Positions 41,361 to 52,631 are shown, numbered from the stretch's first letter. The stretch is 64,000 nucleotides of DNA from Desulfobulbaceae bacterium (GCA_018335795.1 JAGXRP010000044.1:1-64000); one strand, 5' to 3'. The notes: generated by a model from the sequence alone, not told the origin. Program-made: numbers and translations.

Positions 41361-43055
41361 TTACCTACACGATGAGCAATTGCCACAGTTTTCGGCGACA
41401 TCTTGGTCTGCAAAGTAGGAAAGGATGTAGTGGCGTTTGCAACGGAGAGTTTCGGCGTAAATTTGCATCGCTTTAAGCTTTTCGTTTGCATGATTGCGTC
41501 GTTTTTCGAGATGTTTGACTTCTTCGTCGAATTTACCGTTTTTCAATTGACTTTTGTCTAAATAGTAGCGTGTTTCGGCATGTGTCCCTCTGAAATCAAT
41601 AATTCCTGCAAATTGAAATGCAGATATTGAGTTGCCGAGTATTGTTGGATTTATATAATGCCGATTAGTTAGTTGGGCTATGCTAAGTTCGCAAAAAGTG
41701 TTGAATGCCTCCGAGCCTACTGAACGCAATATTGCATCGAGTACTTCTCGCCGTTCATCAGTTGTGGTTTCGTAATATTCGCGAATTTGCTCGCGACTTC
41801 GGGTGAAGCGAATTTGAGATTCACCAAAGCTGTTGCCGGGCTTGATAATTTCGAGCCTTGTCAAAAACCCAATTATTCCGTTTACGATTGTTAGTGGCAT
41901 TCCGGCGTAATTAGCTATATCTGCTGCCTCAGGGATTATATTGAATCCCGAACGATTGTCGGCGATTTTTTCGTTATAAGATTCGACTTTAGATACAAAT
42001 TTGTTTATGTCTCGCTGTGGCGGGTAAGTTGAATTGATAAAAAATTCTTGCAATCTCAAATCTTCGGGGTGATATATCAATGTACATTCTGCATCTAAGC
42101 TGTCTCTGCCGGCACGTCCGGCTTCTTGATAATAGGCTTCGACAGTTTGTGGCAAATCTACATGGACAACGTGGCGAACGTCGGCTTTGTCAATTCCCAT
42201 TCCGAAGGCATTTGTGGCAACGATGACTTTTGTTTTGCCCGTTATGAAGCGTTCTTGTACTGATTCTCGTTGTACTGGTTTCATTCCGCCGTGGTAATAT
42301 TCGGCCGGCACGTTGAGCTTTTGCAATCCTGTGCTGAATTCGATTGTTCTATTTCGAGAGCCTGCATATACAATCATTGAGCCGGAATTCATAGAACGAT
42401 AAATATTAATAATTTGCTTTAGTTTGTCTTTGGTGTGAATGCAGTTATATCTTAAGTTATTACGGTCGAATCCGCGAATATAAATATCGGGCGATTGGAG
42501 TTTGAGCTGATTGATGATGTCTTGCCGGACTTCGGGTGTTGCAGTTGCGGTAAGTGCAATTATTGGGATTCGTTCTATTGAATTGAAAAGATTGTTGACT
42601 TTTAAATATGCGGGTCGGAAGTCGTGTCCCCACTCGGAAATGCAGTGAGCTTCATCCACAGCTATAAACGACAGGTTGATTTCTTGCAGCAATTTGATGA
42701 ATTGCCGAGATGCGAGCCGTTCCGGAGCCACGTATATAATTTTATATCCGCCCTGCCGAGCGTGCATAAATATATCGTGAATTTCTTCTTGACTTATCGA
42801 ACTATTAATGAAAGCTGAAGGGATTTCACGGAGATTTAACTGGTCAACTTGGTCCTTCATCAAAGCGATTAAAGGCGAAATCACTATTGCCGTGCCGGGC
42901 ATAATAATTGCAGGAAGCTGGTAGCAAAGCGATTTACCACCACCTGTGGGCATGACGGCGAGAGTGTCCTTGCATTTCAGCACAGACTGGATTATTTCCT
43001 TTTGCCCTTTCCTAAATTCTTTTAGTCCGAAACTCGCGTTTAGTATTTTTTCCAA
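41361..43055 (-). CDS. recQ: RecQ family ATP-dependent DNA helicase
   Basis: 564 residues. Helicase motifs: FRKGQKEIIQ (motif 0), MPTGGGKSLCYQLPA (I), SPLIALMKDQV (Ia), VDEAHCISEWGHDFRPAY (II), ALTATATP (III), YAGSRNR (IV), TNAFGMGIDKADVRHVVH (V) and QEAGRAGRD (VI). A RecQ zinc-binding and winged-helix region follows, ending CGNCSSC at the very C-terminus. The HRDC domain found in longer RecQs is absent, as in many compact ones. It unwinds DNA in recombinational repair. A -7 box candidate lies 33 bp upstream. Confidence 0.95.
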   Translation of the reverse strand: MEKILNASFGLKEFRKGQKEIIQSVLKCKDTLAVMPTGGGKSLCYQLPAIIMPGTAIVISPLIALMKDQVDQLNLREIPSAFINSSISQEEIHDIFMHARQGGYKIIYVAPERLASRQFIKLLQEINLSFIAVDEAHCISEWGHDFRPAYLKVNNLFNSIERIPIIALTATATPEVRQDIINQLKLQSPDIYIRGFDRNNLRYNCIHTKDKLKQIINIYRSMNSGSMIVYAGSRNRTIEFSTGLQKLNVPAEYYHGGMKPVQRESVQERFITGKTKVIVATNAFGMGIDKADVRHVVHVDLPQTVEAYYQEAGRAGRDSLDAECTLIYHPEDLRLQEFFINSTYPPQRDINKFVSKVESYNEKIADNRSGFNIIPEAADIANYAGMPLTIVNGIIGFLTRLEIIKPGNSFGESQIRFTRSREQIREYYETTTDERREVLDAILRSVGSEAFNTFCELSIAQLTNRHYINPTILGNSISAFQFAGIIDFRGTHAETRYYLDKSQLKNGKFDEEVKHLEKRRNHANEKLKAMQIYAETLRCKRHYILSYFADQDVAENCGNCSSCR

Positions 43056-43087
43056 TGTCTTATTGATTTCTTTGTGAAATTAATTCT

Positions 43088-43095
43088 CAAATATA
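43088..43095 (-). promoter_or_regulatory. Possible -7 box (TATATTTG) of recQ
   Basis: Exact TAnnTTTG on the minus strand; no TTTG at 19-bp spacing. Confidence 0.35.
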
Positions 43096-43230
43096 GCTAA
43101 AAAGCAATGATTGGAGAATTTTGCATGACAAGAAAGCCGGAATATTTTCCCACAAATTATCAAAATATTGGCTTAAACGAGACATTTCAAGCTCAGAGGA
43201 TAGAATTTGATTTATATTAAGCTAAAATTT

Positions 43231-43261
43231 TTTGTAATTTAACAAAATAGTGTTACTTTTG
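43231..43261 (+). promoter_or_regulatory. Bacteroidota-type promoter of the first fusA gene
   Basis: TTTG at 43231-43234, exactly 19 bp, then TACTTTTG at 43254-43261: a full match to TTTG-N19-TAnnTTTG. Transcription should begin near 43268, giving a ~50-nt leader before ATG 43317. Confidence 0.75.
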
Positions 43262-43316
43262 CTATTCTATACAGTTTAGAATTTACGAAAATTAACAAAT
43301 ATATTGGTATCACGTT

Positions 43317-45404
43317 ATGGATATGTCAAAATTAAGAAACATCGGAATTGCCGCACACATTGATTCAGGCAAGACGACTCTTAGTGAAAGAATTTTGTTT
43401 TATACAGGCAAAATCCATCAAATAATCGAAGTAAGAAGCAAGACCGGAGCGGGTCCTACAATGGATTCGATGGACTTGGAACGCGAAAAGGGTATTACAA
43501 TCCAATCAGCGGCTACTTTTGCAACTTGGAAAGATTTCAACATTAATTTGATTGACACTCCCGGACACATTGACTTTACCGTAGAGGTAGAGCGTGCTTT
43601 GAGAGTATTAGATGGAGCGGTTTTGGTGCTTTGTGCCGTAGCCGGTGTTCAGTCCCAATCTATTACAGTTGACCGCCAAATGCGTCGCTACAATGTGCCG
43701 CGTATAGCTTTTATTAACAAAGTTGACCGCGCAGGCGCAAACCCCGACCGCGTATTCGACCAACTTCGCGATAAATTGCATCTTCATCCGGTTTTGATTA
43801 CGATGCCAATCGGTATCGAAGACCGTTTCGAGGGTGTTGTTGATTTGCTCAAAATGAAAGCTCTTTATTACGAGGGTGACCAAGGCGACGCAGTGATTGA
43901 GAGGGAAATCCCCGAACATTTGGTAGAAGAAGCGAAATTGCGTCGCAACACTATGGTTGAAATTTTGGCTGACCACGACGACAATATCGCTGAAAAATTC
44001 CTTATGGAAGAAGAAGTATCAGTCGAAGAATTGATGGGATCTATTCGCAGACAAACAATCGCTTTGCATGTTACTCCTGTATTTGTTGGTACTGCTAAGA
44101 TGAATAAAGGCATCCAAACTTTGCTTGATGCTGTATGTGCCTATCTTCCTGCACCTCATGAAATTTCAAATTATGCCTTAGACAGAGATAAAAATGAAGA
44201 AAAGGTTGACTTATTGTCCGAACCTGATAAACCTGCTGTAGCATTAGCTTTCAAGCTTGAAGATGGACGTTATGGTCAGCTTACATATATGAGATTGTAT
44301 CAAGGAACTTTGAAAAAAGGCGATACAATTATCAATACTGCAAACGGTAAAAGAGTTAAAATCCCTCGCCTTGTCAGAATGCATGCTAACGAGATGAACG
44401 ATATAGAAGAAGTAGCAGCAGGGGATATCTTCGCCATGTTTGGCGTTGATTGCTCATCAGGCGACACTTTCACAGACGGAAACGTAAATTATTCTATGAC
44501 TTCGATGTTCGTTGCAAGCCCTGTAATTGAGCTTTCGGTCAAACCTAAAGAAAAAACCGGGCAAGTGAATTTCTCGAAAGCTATGAACAGATTCCAAAAA
44601 GAAGACCCTACCTTCAAGGTCTCACGCGATGAAGAAAGCGGCGAGACTATTATTAAAGGTATGGGAGAGCTTCACCTCGAAATTTATATCGAACGTATCA
44701 GACGCGAATATAATTGCGAAGTCTTAGTCGGACAACCAAAAGTAGCCTATAGAGAGGCTATTTCGAGACCAATAGACTTCGATTACACTCACAAGAAGCA
44801 AACAGGTGGTTCCGGGCAATATGCACGCGTAGCAGGCAAAATAGAGCCATTATCGCTTGATTCTCCCGAACCATACGAATTTGTCAATTCAATCGTAGGC
44901 GGTTCGATACCAAAAGAATACATCCCTGCTTGTGATAAAGGATTTCACGAACAAATGTCTGATGGATTATTGATTGGGCAGCCTATAGTTGGTGTTAAAG
45001 TAACTTTGAGCGATGGTGCATTCCACGCAGTTGACTCCTCGGATATGGCATTCAAAATTGCCTCAAAACAAGCTATGAAAGAAGCTCTTGCTAAGTGCGG
45101 ACCAGTATTGCTCGAACCATTTATGAAATTGGAAACATCATCACCGGAAGAATTCCAAGGTGTTATTATCGGTCAAATCAACCAACGTCGCGGTATAATC
45201 CACTCTTCGAGAGTAGATGCCGGTTATGTTGTTGTCGAAGCTGAAGTACCATTGAAAGAAATGTTTGGATATTCAAGTGATTTGCGCTCAGCAACACAAG
45301 GTAAAGGCGAATTCACAATGGAATTCCTCAAATACGTGACTGTGCCTAAGGGAATCCAAGAAGAAATCATCAAAGATTACAAAGAAAAAGAAGCAGGGAA
45401 GTAG
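43317..45404 (+). CDS. fusA: Elongation factor G, paralogue 1 (mitochondrial EFG1/spdEFG1-like)
   Basis: 695 residues with the five EF-G domains. G motifs: [28 protein letters not shown]. The effector segment reads [20 protein letters not shown] and then [14 protein letters not shown], which is closer to the mitochondrial EFG1/spirochaete-type EFG1 group than to E. coli-type EF-G ([20 protein letters not shown]). This group performs translocation. It has its own consensus promoter and is separated from rpsL by 139 bp that contain a hairpin and a second promoter. A clearly different second EF-G follows rpsG. Confidence 0.93.
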   Translation: MDMSKLRNIGIAAHIDSGKTTLSERILFYTGKIHQIIEVRSKTGAGPTMDSMDLEREKGITIQSAATFATWKDFNINLIDTPGHIDFTVEVERALRVLDGAVLVLCAVAGVQSQSITVDRQMRRYNVPRIAFINKVDRAGANPDRVFDQLRDKLHLHPVLITMPIGIEDRFEGVVDLLKMKALYYEGDQGDAVIEREIPEHLVEEAKLRRNTMVEILADHDDNIAEKFLMEEEVSVEELMGSIRRQTIALHVTPVFVGTAKMNKGIQTLLDAVCAYLPAPHEISNYALDRDKNEEKVDLLSEPDKPAVALAFKLEDGRYGQLTYMRLYQGTLKKGDTIINTANGKRVKIPRLVRMHANEMNDIEEVAAGDIFAMFGVDCSSGDTFTDGNVNYSMTSMFVASPVIELSVKPKEKTGQVNFSKAMNRFQKEDPTFKVSRDEESGETIIKGMGELHLEIYIERIRREYNCEVLVGQPKVAYREAISRPIDFDYTHKKQTGGSGQYARVAGKIEPLSLDSPEPYEFVNSIVGGSIPKEYIPACDKGFHEQMSDGLLIGQPIVGVKVTLSDGAFHAVDSSDMAFKIASKQAMKEALAKCGPVLLEPFMKLETSSPEEFQGVIIGQINQRRGIIHSSRVDAGYVVVEAEVPLKEMFGYSSDLRSATQGKGEFTMEFLKYVTVPKGIQEEIIKDYKEKEAGK

Positions 45405-45433
45405 TATATTTTCCGCAGAAATGATGCCAAAAA

Positions 45434-45465
45434 AAAATATTTTCAAAAATGTTGGAAAATATTTT
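45434..45465 (+). promoter_or_regulatory. AT-rich hairpin between fusA and rpsL
   Basis: A perfect 11-bp inverted repeat aaaatattttc / gaaaatatttt with a 10-base loop. It could act as a weak terminator for fusA. Its right arm overlaps the -33 element (TTTG 45463-45466) of the rpsL promoter, so the two signals are physically linked. Confidence 0.5.
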
Positions 45466-45493
45466 GGTAGTAAAAAAAAAATAGTTATTTTTG
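45463..45493 (+). promoter_or_regulatory. Bacteroidota-type promoter of rpsL
   Basis: TTTG at 45463-45466, 19 bp, TATTTTTG at 45486-45493. Exact consensus and spacing. Predicted start near 45500, leaving a ~44-nt leader before the GTG at 45544. Confidence 0.75.
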
Positions 45494-45543
45494 TAAGCTC
45501 TATTACGATAGAGATGAAAAATTTATAAAAATCGGAGTTTATT

Positions 45544-45945
45544 GTGCCAACAATTTCGCAGTTAGTTAGGAAAGGAAGAAAGAGAGTAACTTACAAAAGT
45601 AAGTCTGCGGCATTGAATTCGTGCCCGCAAAGAAGAGGCGTTTGTACAAGAGTATATACAACTACTCCTAAGAAACCAAACTCTGCTTTGAGAAAAGTAG
45701 CACGTGTAAGATTGACATCAGGGTTTGAAGTTACGGCATATATTCCCGGAGAAGGCCACAATTTGCAAGAACACTCAATTGTGTACGTTCGCGGCGGAAG
45801 AGTAAAAGACCTTCCGGGTGTTCGTTATCATATTGTAAGAGGTACAGCCGATACACAAGGAGTTGACGGTCGTAAACAAGGCAGGTCGAAATACGGAACT
45901 AAGAGACCAAAACCGGGTCAACCAACTACAGCTAAAAAGAAATAA
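45544..45945 (+). CDS. rpsL: 30S ribosomal protein S12
   Basis: 133 residues starting at GTG 45544 (GGAG at 45535-45538). Contains [17 protein letters not shown] and the KDLPGVRYH loop. Lys43 and Lys88, the sites of streptomycin-resistance mutations, are both wild type, and Asp89 is the site of methylthiolation. S12 sits at the decoding centre. First gene of the str cluster proper; rpsG follows 22 bp later. Confidence 0.97.
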   Translation: MPTISQLVRKGRKRVTYKSKSAALNSCPQRRGVCTRVYTTTPKKPNSALRKVARVRLTSGFEVTAYIPGEGHNLQEHSIVYVRGGRVKDLPGVRYHIVRGTADTQGVDGRKQGRSKYGTKRPKPGQPTTAKKK

Positions 45946-45967
45946 AAATAATTGAGATAAGTTAGAA

Positions 45968-46435
45968 ATGAGAAAAAGAAGAGCAGAGAAGAAAGCGTTA
46001 ATACCTGACCCAAGATACAATGATAAAATTGTAACTCGGTTTGTGAATAACATTATGTTGGACGGCAAAAAGAATGTCGCTCGCCAAGTAATTTACGAAG
46101 CGTTTGATATTATTCGCGAAAAAACTAACGAAGACCCATTAGAAATCTTCAAAAAAGCTCTTACAAATGTAGCACCAATGGTCGAAGTACGCTCGCGTAG
46201 AGTCGGTGGTGCAACTTATCAAGTGCCTGTTGATGTTCGCGAAGAAAGAAGAATAGCTTTGGCTATCAGATGGTTGAAGACTTATTCTAAATCGAGAAGA
46301 GACAAATCAATGTCACAAAAATTAGCCGCAGAATTTATGGCGGCTTCGAAAGGCGAAGGATCTAGCGTTAAAAAACGTGAAGATACTCACAGAATGGCTG
46401 AAGCCAATAAGGCTTTTGCGCATTTTAAATGGTAA
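45968..46435 (+). CDS. rpsG: 30S ribosomal protein S7
   Basis: 155 residues. MRKRRAEKKALIPDPRYND, VTRFVNNIMLDGKK, EVRSRRVGGATYQVPVDVR and the terminal EANKAFAHFKW are all conserved. S7 organises the 3' domain of 16S rRNA and often represses the str operon. The second EF-G gene begins 42 bp downstream. Confidence 0.97.
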   Translation: MRKRRAEKKALIPDPRYNDKIVTRFVNNIMLDGKKNVARQVIYEAFDIIREKTNEDPLEIFKKALTNVAPMVEVRSRRVGGATYQVPVDVREERRIALAIRWLKTYSKSRRDKSMSQKLAAEFMAASKGEGSSVKKREDTHRMAEANKAFAHFKW

Positions 46436-46477
46436 CTGAATCATATGTTCTTTGGCAATTGGTAACTGATTGAAGCG

Positions 46478-48532
46478 ATGCCGCGGCAGACTGACATATC
46501 AAAATTTCGAAATATCGGTATAATGGCGCACATTGATGCCGGTAAGACGACTACCACAGAAAGAATTCTATTCTATTCCGGCTATCTGCACAAATTAGGT
46601 GCAGTTGATGACGGTACAGCGTTCATGGATTACATGGACCAAGAAAAAGAGCGTGGTATTACGATAATGTCGGCAGCAACTACATGTCTGTGGAAAGAAT
46701 ATTGTATTAATATAATTGATACTCCCGGACACGTTGATTTTACCGCGGAAGTGCAAAGGTCGCTCAGGGTTCTTGATGGAGCAATAGCTCTATTCTGTGG
46801 AGTAGGTGGTGTTCAGCCACAATCGGAAACAGTTTGGCGTCAGGCAGATGAATATGGAGTCCCAAGACTTGCATTCGTCAATAAAATGGACAGAGTAGGT
46901 GCTGATTTTGCAAGAGTATTGCAAATGATGCGTGACCAACTCGGCGCTTTTCCTGTAGCAATTCAAATTCCGATGGGTGCAGAAGATAAATTTGAAGGTG
47001 TTATTGATTTAATTAAAATGAAATCCTATTATTTCGATGTCGAATCTTTAGGATTGGATTTTTTAGAAAAAGAAATTCCCGCAAAGTATCTTCCCGAAGC
47101 TGAAAAATACAGAAATTCAATGATTGAATTTTTAGCTGATTTTGACGACAGTATTCTTGAACGCTTTTTGGCGGGCGAGGAAATTGACGAAAGCAGCATT
47201 AAAGTCGCACTCCGCAAAAGCACTCTTGAGCTTTTAGCCGTACCTGTTTTATGCGGTTCATCTCTCAGAAATATTGGAGTACAATTACTGATAGATTCCG
47301 TGATAGATTATCTTCCATCACCTTTGGATGTAAAATACACCGAAGGATATGATGTGGATGACCATGAAAAAAGGCTAAAACGACAACCCGATGACGATGA
47401 GCCATTCTCGGCTTTAGCGTTTAAGATTCTAAGTGATTCTTATATAGGTAAATTAACCTTTATTAGAATTTACTCAGGTTCCGTCAAGGTTGGTCAATCA
47501 GTACAGAATACTTCTTCCGATAAAAAGGAGAAGTTATTAAGGATAATGAAAGTCTATGCAAACAAGCGTGACGAGATTGATGAAGCCTTCGCAGGTGACA
47601 TAATCGCAGTCCCAAGTTTGAAATTCACACGCACGGGCGACACGCTCTGCGATATCAAACATCCTATTCTTTACGAAAAAATCAACTTCAGCGAACCCGT
47701 CATTAATCAAGCGGTAGAAGCTAAAACGCTTGCTGACCAAGAAAAACTCTTAGAAACACTCGAAAAACTCAGCGATGAAGACCCAACATTTCGTTATCGT
47801 TACGACAATGATAGTGGGCAAATCATCATCTCCGGCGTAGGCGAATTACACCTCGAAATTATGGTGGATAGAATCCAACGAGAATTTAAAGTGCTTGCAA
47901 GAGTAGGCAAACCACAAGTCTCGTACCGCGAAAGTATTAATACACACGCAACCGAATCATCACTGTTCGAACGTCAAATGGGTGGCAAAAACCAATATGG
48001 TCATGCCGTTGTTAGTGTCGAACCGGCAAAAACATCTCAAGGCTTAATCTTCGAAAATCACATACCCAAGGGTAAACTTCCCGAAAACTTTGTATCGGCT
48101 CTCGAGCAAGGCATTCGTGAAGGTTTGAATGTGGGACCGCAGGGTTATCCCATGATTGATGTAATCGTAAAGTTGGTTGATTCAGAATACAAAATTGACG
48201 TAACAAGTGAAATAGGATGCAAGATTGCAGCTTCGATGGCAGTCAAAGATGCTTGTAGAAATGCAAATCCTGTACTTATGGAACCCGTCTTTAGGGTCGA
48301 AGTTACTTCACCTGAAGAATATGTCGGAGACATAATAGCGGATTTGAGCCAAAGGCACGGAAGAATAGATGGAATCGAACATAACAAAAAGCATCAGGTA
48401 GTAAAAGGTTTGGCACCACTATCACAAATGTTCGGATATGTAACAAAGCTGAGGTCAATAAGCCAAGGCAGAGCAAGTTACTCAATGGTATTCTCGCATT
48501 ATGAACAATCAGTTACGAAACAGAATTTTTAA
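46478..48532 (+). CDS. Elongation factor G, paralogue 2 (EFG2-like)
   Basis: 684 residues from ATG 46478. G motifs [47 protein letters not shown] and NKMDR. The effector region reads [20 protein letters not shown], like the mitochondrial EFG2/spdEFG2 group (VDDGxxxxDYMDQERERG) and unlike paralogue 1. In organisms that have both, EFG1 translocates and EFG2 works with the recycling factor. It shares little with paralogue 1 outside the core motifs, so this is not a recent duplication. It occupies the classical fusA position between rpsG and tuf. Confidence 0.93.
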   Translation: MPRQTDISKFRNIGIMAHIDAGKTTTTERILFYSGYLHKLGAVDDGTAFMDYMDQEKERGITIMSAATTCLWKEYCINIIDTPGHVDFTAEVQRSLRVLDGAIALFCGVGGVQPQSETVWRQADEYGVPRLAFVNKMDRVGADFARVLQMMRDQLGAFPVAIQIPMGAEDKFEGVIDLIKMKSYYFDVESLGLDFLEKEIPAKYLPEAEKYRNSMIEFLADFDDSILERFLAGEEIDESSIKVALRKSTLELLAVPVLCGSSLRNIGVQLLIDSVIDYLPSPLDVKYTEGYDVDDHEKRLKRQPDDDEPFSALAFKILSDSYIGKLTFIRIYSGSVKVGQSVQNTSSDKKEKLLRIMKVYANKRDEIDEAFAGDIIAVPSLKFTRTGDTLCDIKHPILYEKINFSEPVINQAVEAKTLADQEKLLETLEKLSDEDPTFRYRYDNDSGQIIISGVGELHLEIMVDRIQREFKVLARVGKPQVSYRESINTHATESSLFERQMGGKNQYGHAVVSVEPAKTSQGLIFENHIPKGKLPENFVSALEQGIREGLNVGPQGYPMIDVIVKLVDSEYKIDVTSEIGCKIAASMAVKDACRNANPVLMEPVFRVEVTSPEEYVGDIIADLSQRHGRIDGIEHNKKHQVVKGLAPLSQMFGYVTKLRSISQGRASYSMVFSHYEQSVTKQNF

Positions 48533-48582
48533 CAGAAAAATAACTTTTTTATTTAATTTATCAAATTAGGAGCGATTTAGAA

Positions 48583-49788
48583 ATGGCAAAAGAAAAATTT
48601 GATCGCAGTAAACCCCACGTCAACGTAGGAACAATTGGTCACGTTGACCACGGTAAGACTACATTAACAGCAGCCATCACAATGGCGTTGTCAAAACAAC
48701 ACGGTGGCGAAAAGAGAACATTTGATTCGATTGATAACGCACCGGAAGAAAAAGCACGCGGGATCACTATTGCAACAGCCCACGTAGAGTACCAAACAGA
48801 AGCAAGACACTATGCTCATGTTGATTGCCCCGGCCACGCCGATTATATCAAAAACATGATTACAGGTGCAGCTCAAATGGACGGTGCAATATTAGTATGT
48901 GCAGCAACAGATGGACCTATGCCACAAACTCGTGAACACATACTTTTGGCTCGCCAAGTTGGTGTACCTCGTATCGTAGTGTTTATGAATAAAGTGGACA
49001 TCGCTGACCCTGAATTGTTGGAACTTGTCGAAATGGAATTACGTGAATTATTGACAAGCTACAATTTCCCGGGCGACGATATTCCGATTATCCCAGGTTC
49101 AGCATTGCACGCATTGGATGCCGGCGCCGAAGATGCTCCTCTTGATGACCCAAGATTTGATTGTATTTGGGGATTGATGAAAGCAGTTGATGAATATATC
49201 CCAACACCATTACGCGAAACCGAAAAACCATTCTTGATGCCCGTCGAAGACGTGTTCTCAATTACAGGTCGCGGTACAGTAGGAACAGGACGTATCGAAC
49301 GCGGTATCGTTAAAGTAAACGAAGAAGTTGAAATCGTAGGTTTCGGTTTGCAAAAGAAAACAACTTGTACCGGCGTAGAAATGTTCCGTAAGTTGTTAGA
49401 CGAAGGTCGTGCAGGCGATAACGTAGGTTTGTTGCTTCGCGGTGTTGACAAAAATGAACTCGAACGTGGAATGGTAATCGTAAAACCCGGTTCAATCAAA
49501 CCACACCATAAATTTAATGCACAAGTTTACGTTTTGAAGAAAGAAGAAGGCGGACGTCATACTCCATTTTTCTCAGGCTATCGCCCACAATTCTACTTCA
49601 GAACAACAGACGTAACAGGCTCACTAACTATGCCCGCAGGCGTAGAAATGGTTATGCCCGGTGATAACTTAGACAGCATCGAAATCGAATTGATCACTCC
49701 CGTAGGTATGGAAGAAGGATTAAGATTCGCAATTCGCGAAGGCGGTCGTACAGTAGGCGCCGGTGTCGTAACAAAAATTTTAGAATAA
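48583..49788 (+). CDS. tuf: Elongation factor Tu
   Basis: 401 residues. [52 protein letters not shown] and NKVD are present; RRDG-type codon use is high in common codons. The GTPase brings aminoacyl-tRNA to the ribosome. AGGAG at 48566-48570 precedes the ATG. rpsJ follows 57 bp later. Confidence 0.98.
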   Translation: MAKEKFDRSKPHVNVGTIGHVDHGKTTLTAAITMALSKQHGGEKRTFDSIDNAPEEKARGITIATAHVEYQTEARHYAHVDCPGHADYIKNMITGAAQMDGAILVCAATDGPMPQTREHILLARQVGVPRIVVFMNKVDIADPELLELVEMELRELLTSYNFPGDDIPIIPGSALHALDAGAEDAPLDDPRFDCIWGLMKAVDEYIPTPLRETEKPFLMPVEDVFSITGRGTVGTGRIERGIVKVNEEVEIVGFGLQKKTTCTGVEMFRKLLDEGRAGDNVGLLLRGVDKNELERGMVIVKPGSIKPHHKFNAQVYVLKKEEGGRHTPFFSGYRPQFYFRTTDVTGSLTMPAGVEMVMPGDNLDSIEIELITPVGMEEGLRFAIREGGRTVGAGVVTKILE

Positions 49789-49844
49789 TATTGAATCAAG
49801 CCGGATCAAGCTGGTTGAAATAAATAATTGTCAAGGATATAAAC

Positions 49845-50153
49845 GTGGCAACACAAAGAATTAGAATTAAGTTGAAGTCTTATGACCATAACTTAATAGA
49901 CAAATCATCAGAACGTATAGTTCGTACGGTTAAGCAAACGGGAGCAGTAGTCTCCGGACCAATCCCATTGCCGACAAGAAGAAGCGTTTACACGGTAAAT
50001 CGTTCTCCTCATGTTGACAAGAAATCACGTGAGCAATTTGAGACCAGGGTCCATAAAAGATTGATTGATATTTTCAGCTCGACCCAGAAGACAATTGACG
50101 CCTTGATGCGTCTTGAGCTTCCCGCAGGTGTAGATGTTGAAGTAAAAGTGTAA
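49845..50153 (+). CDS. rpsJ: 30S ribosomal protein S10
   Basis: 102 residues from GTG 49845 (AAGGAT at 49833-49838). [35 protein letters not shown] and [20 protein letters not shown] are diagnostic. Also the NusB partner in antitermination. Head of the S10 operon. Confidence 0.97.
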   Translation: MATQRIRIKLKSYDHNLIDKSSERIVRTVKQTGAVVSGPIPLPTRRSVYTVNRSPHVDKKSREQFETRVHKRLIDIFSSTQKTIDALMRLELPAGVDVEVKV

Positions 50154-50169
50154 AGTAGAAGGAGCAGAA

Positions 50170-50793
50170 ATGAAATCGGCAATCTTAGGAAAGAAAATAG
50201 GGATGACCAGCGTTTTTACGGAAAACGGTACTCAAGTACCTGTTACCGTAATCGAAGCCGGACCCTGCACGGTAGTTAATCTGCGTACGATAGATCGTGA
50301 TGGCTACAAAGCTGTACAAATTGGTTATGGCGAAGTTCGTGAGAACAAACTAAATAAACCAAATAAGGGATATTTCGCAAAGCAAGGCGTTGACCCGGTC
50401 AAAATGTTAAAAGAATTTCGTGACCCTGTAAATCAATACGAAATTGGGCAAGAACTAACTGTCGGACAATTTATAGTCGGCGATAAAGTTAATGTTGTTG
50501 CTACAAGTAAGGGACGCGGATTCCAAGGCGTAATGAAACGCCACCACTTTGGTGGTGTCGGCATGGGAACGCACGGTCAAAGCGACAGACAACGTCACCC
50601 GGGCTCTATCGGCTCATCATCCTATCCTTCACGCGTATTCAAAGGTATGCGGATGGCAGGAAGAATGGGTGGCAAAAGAATTTCGATTCGAAATATCCAG
50701 GTCTTTGATATATTGCCAGAAAGAAACATTATCTTGTTGAAAGGCAGTATTCCCGGACCAAACAATTCAGTAATTCAAATAGTTAAGTTATAA
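50170..50793 (+). CDS. rplC: 50S ribosomal protein L3
   Basis: 207 residues. [20 protein letters not shown] at the N-terminus and [20 protein letters not shown] in the long loop that reaches the peptidyl transferase centre. It lacks about ten N-terminal residues that some L3 proteins carry; otherwise standard. GAAGGAG at 50158-50164 is the ribosome-binding site. Confidence 0.97.
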   Translation: MKSAILGKKIGMTSVFTENGTQVPVTVIEAGPCTVVNLRTIDRDGYKAVQIGYGEVRENKLNKPNKGYFAKQGVDPVKMLKEFRDPVNQYEIGQELTVGQFIVGDKVNVVATSKGRGFQGVMKRHHFGGVGMGTHGQSDRQRHPGSIGSSSYPSRVFKGMRMAGRMGGKRISIRNIQVFDILPERNIILLKGSIPGPNNSVIQIVKL

Positions 50794-50801
50794 GGCTGAA
50801 A

Positions 50802-51428
50802 ATGACAGTAGATGTATATAATAAAGACGGTCAAATAAGCAGTCAAATCGAACTGAGCGACGACATCTTCGGGATTACTCCCAACGAGAACGCCATGCAC
50901 CAAGCAGTTGTTGCTTACTTGGCTAATCGCAGACAGGGTACTCGTAAGACTAAAATTAGAAGCGAAGTTTCGGGCGGCGGTAAAAAACCATGGAGACAAA
51001 AAGGTCGCGGTACGGCTCGTGCCGGCTCGACAAGGTCGCCAATATGGGTTGGAGGCGGTACCGTACATGGTCCTAAACCTCATGACTATAAATACAAAAT
51101 GCCCAAACAACTCGCACGATTGGCACGTAAGTCAGCTTTTGCTGCAAGATTGTCGGAAGATAATTTGATTGTGGTTGAAGACTTTACTTTCGAGCAAATA
51201 AAGACAAAAAATATGGCACAAGTGCTGAAAAATTTGAAAGTTGATACAGATAAATCTTTGGTACTAATGACAGATACTGACAATAACGTCTATATGTCTG
51301 CACGTAATATCCCCAATCTGACAGTTCAGCCTGTGGATAAGATTTCAACTTACGATATTTTAAATCACAAGAAGATATTGCTCTTCAAAGGTGCACTTAG
51401 TAATATCGAAAAGACTTTCAATAATTAA
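50802..51428 (+). CDS. rplD: 50S ribosomal protein L4
   Basis: 208 residues. The extended loop GGGKKPWRQKGRGTARAGST, then RSPIWVGGGTVHGPKP, marks L4. In many bacteria L4 represses the S10 operon by binding its leader. The protein has an acidic N-terminus (IELSDDIFGI). The start lies 8 bp after the rplC stop. Confidence 0.96.
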   Translation: MTVDVYNKDGQISSQIELSDDIFGITPNENAMHQAVVAYLANRRQGTRKTKIRSEVSGGGKKPWRQKGRGTARAGSTRSPIWVGGGTVHGPKPHDYKYKMPKQLARLARKSAFAARLSEDNLIVVEDFTFEQIKTKNMAQVLKNLKVDTDKSLVLMTDTDNNVYMSARNIPNLTVQPVDKISTYDILNHKKILLFKGALSNIEKTFNN

Positions 51429-51442
51429 AGGTCAGTAGAGAA

Positions 51443-51748
51443 ATGATACAGTTAATTAAAAAACCTTTGATAACCGAAAAAGCCATGAATTTGGCAAGCC
51501 AAAGACAATATGTTTTTGAGGTTCATCCAAGTGCAAACAAGATACAAATTCGTAAAGCACTAGAAGAAATGTTTGAAGTGAATATAATTTCAATCAGAAC
51601 TACAAATATCAAAGGCAAAAACAAAACGAAAATGACGCGTCGAGGTATGATGCGTGGTAAGACTTCTCTTAAGAAGAAAGCATATATTACGCTTGCAGTA
51701 GGACAAGAGATAGAACTCGTATCAGGTGTCGGTTCAGACACTGAATAA
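51443..51748 (+). CDS. rplW: 50S ribosomal protein L23
   Basis: 101 residues. IKKPLITEKAMNLASQRQYV, VHPSANKIQIRKALEEMFEV and the basic central loop (KGKNKTKMTRRGMMRGKTSL). L23 lines the exit tunnel mouth and docks trigger factor and SRP. 14-bp gap to rplD. Confidence 0.96.
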   Translation: MIQLIKKPLITEKAMNLASQRQYVFEVHPSANKIQIRKALEEMFEVNIISIRTTNIKGKNKTKMTRRGMMRGKTSLKKKAYITLAVGQEIELVSGVGSDTE

Positions 51749-51777
51749 TTTTTGAAAAAAATCAAGAGATTTAAGAA

Positions 51778-52617
51778 ATGGCAATCAGAGTACTAAAACC
51801 AATAACGCCCGGAACGAGATTTTACTCGGTAAGTGCTTTCAATGAAATCACTACTGATAAAGCCCATAAAGCGTTGACCGAGCCCTTGAAAAAATCAGGC
51901 GGTAGAAATAATACCGGCAAGATTACTTCGAGGCATCGTGGCGGCGGGCATAAAAGAAGATATAGAATAATTGACTTCAAAAGGGACAAACACGATATCA
52001 AAGCAGAAGTAAAAACGATTGAATACGATCCGAATCGTAACGCTCGCATAGCTTTAGTCGAATATACCGATGGCGATATAAGATATATTATCGCTCCCGA
52101 TAAAATGAAAGTCGGACAAATAATTGAAGCAGGTCCGGACGTTGAGTTCAAAGACGGTAACGCCTTGCCACTCAGCAGAATTCCGGTAGGATTGTTCATA
52201 CACAATATAGAACTCAAACCCGGCAAGGGTGCTCAAATAGCAAGAAGTGCAGGAACAGCCTCACAACTTGTGTCCAATGATGGTAAATATGCTCAGGTAA
52301 AAATGCCTTCCGGCGAAATTAGAATGATTCTTAATACATGCTATGCAACGCTCGGAACGGTATCTAACTCAGAATACGAAAACATACTTTGGGGCAAAGC
52401 AGGCAGGTTACGTTGGAAAGGCATACGCCCTCAGACTCGCGGTATGGCGATGAACCCTGTTGACCACCCAATGGGCGGCGGCGAAGGTGCATCAAAATCA
52501 GGCGGTGGTCGCCAACATCCACGCTCACCTTGGGGCAAATATGCGAAAGGTCAGAAAACCCGTAAGAAGCGTAATGCATCGGATAAGTTCATAGTTCGTT
52601 CAAGAAAATCAAAATAG
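51778..52617 (+). CDS. rplB: 50S ribosomal protein L2
   Basis: 279 residues, full length. [58 protein letters not shown] and the basic tail. The His of [10 protein letters not shown] near the peptidyl transferase centre is conserved. Standard. Confidence 0.97.
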   Translation: MAIRVLKPITPGTRFYSVSAFNEITTDKAHKALTEPLKKSGGRNNTGKITSRHRGGGHKRRYRIIDFKRDKHDIKAEVKTIEYDPNRNARIALVEYTDGDIRYIIAPDKMKVGQIIEAGPDVEFKDGNALPLSRIPVGLFIHNIELKPGKGAQIARSAGTASQLVSNDGKYAQVKMPSGEIRMILNTCYATLGTVSNSEYENILWGKAGRLRWKGIRPQTRGMAMNPVDHPMGGGEGASKSGGGRQHPRSPWGKYAKGQKTRKKRNASDKFIVRSRKSK

Positions 52618-52631
52618 TCAAGGGATAAGTA

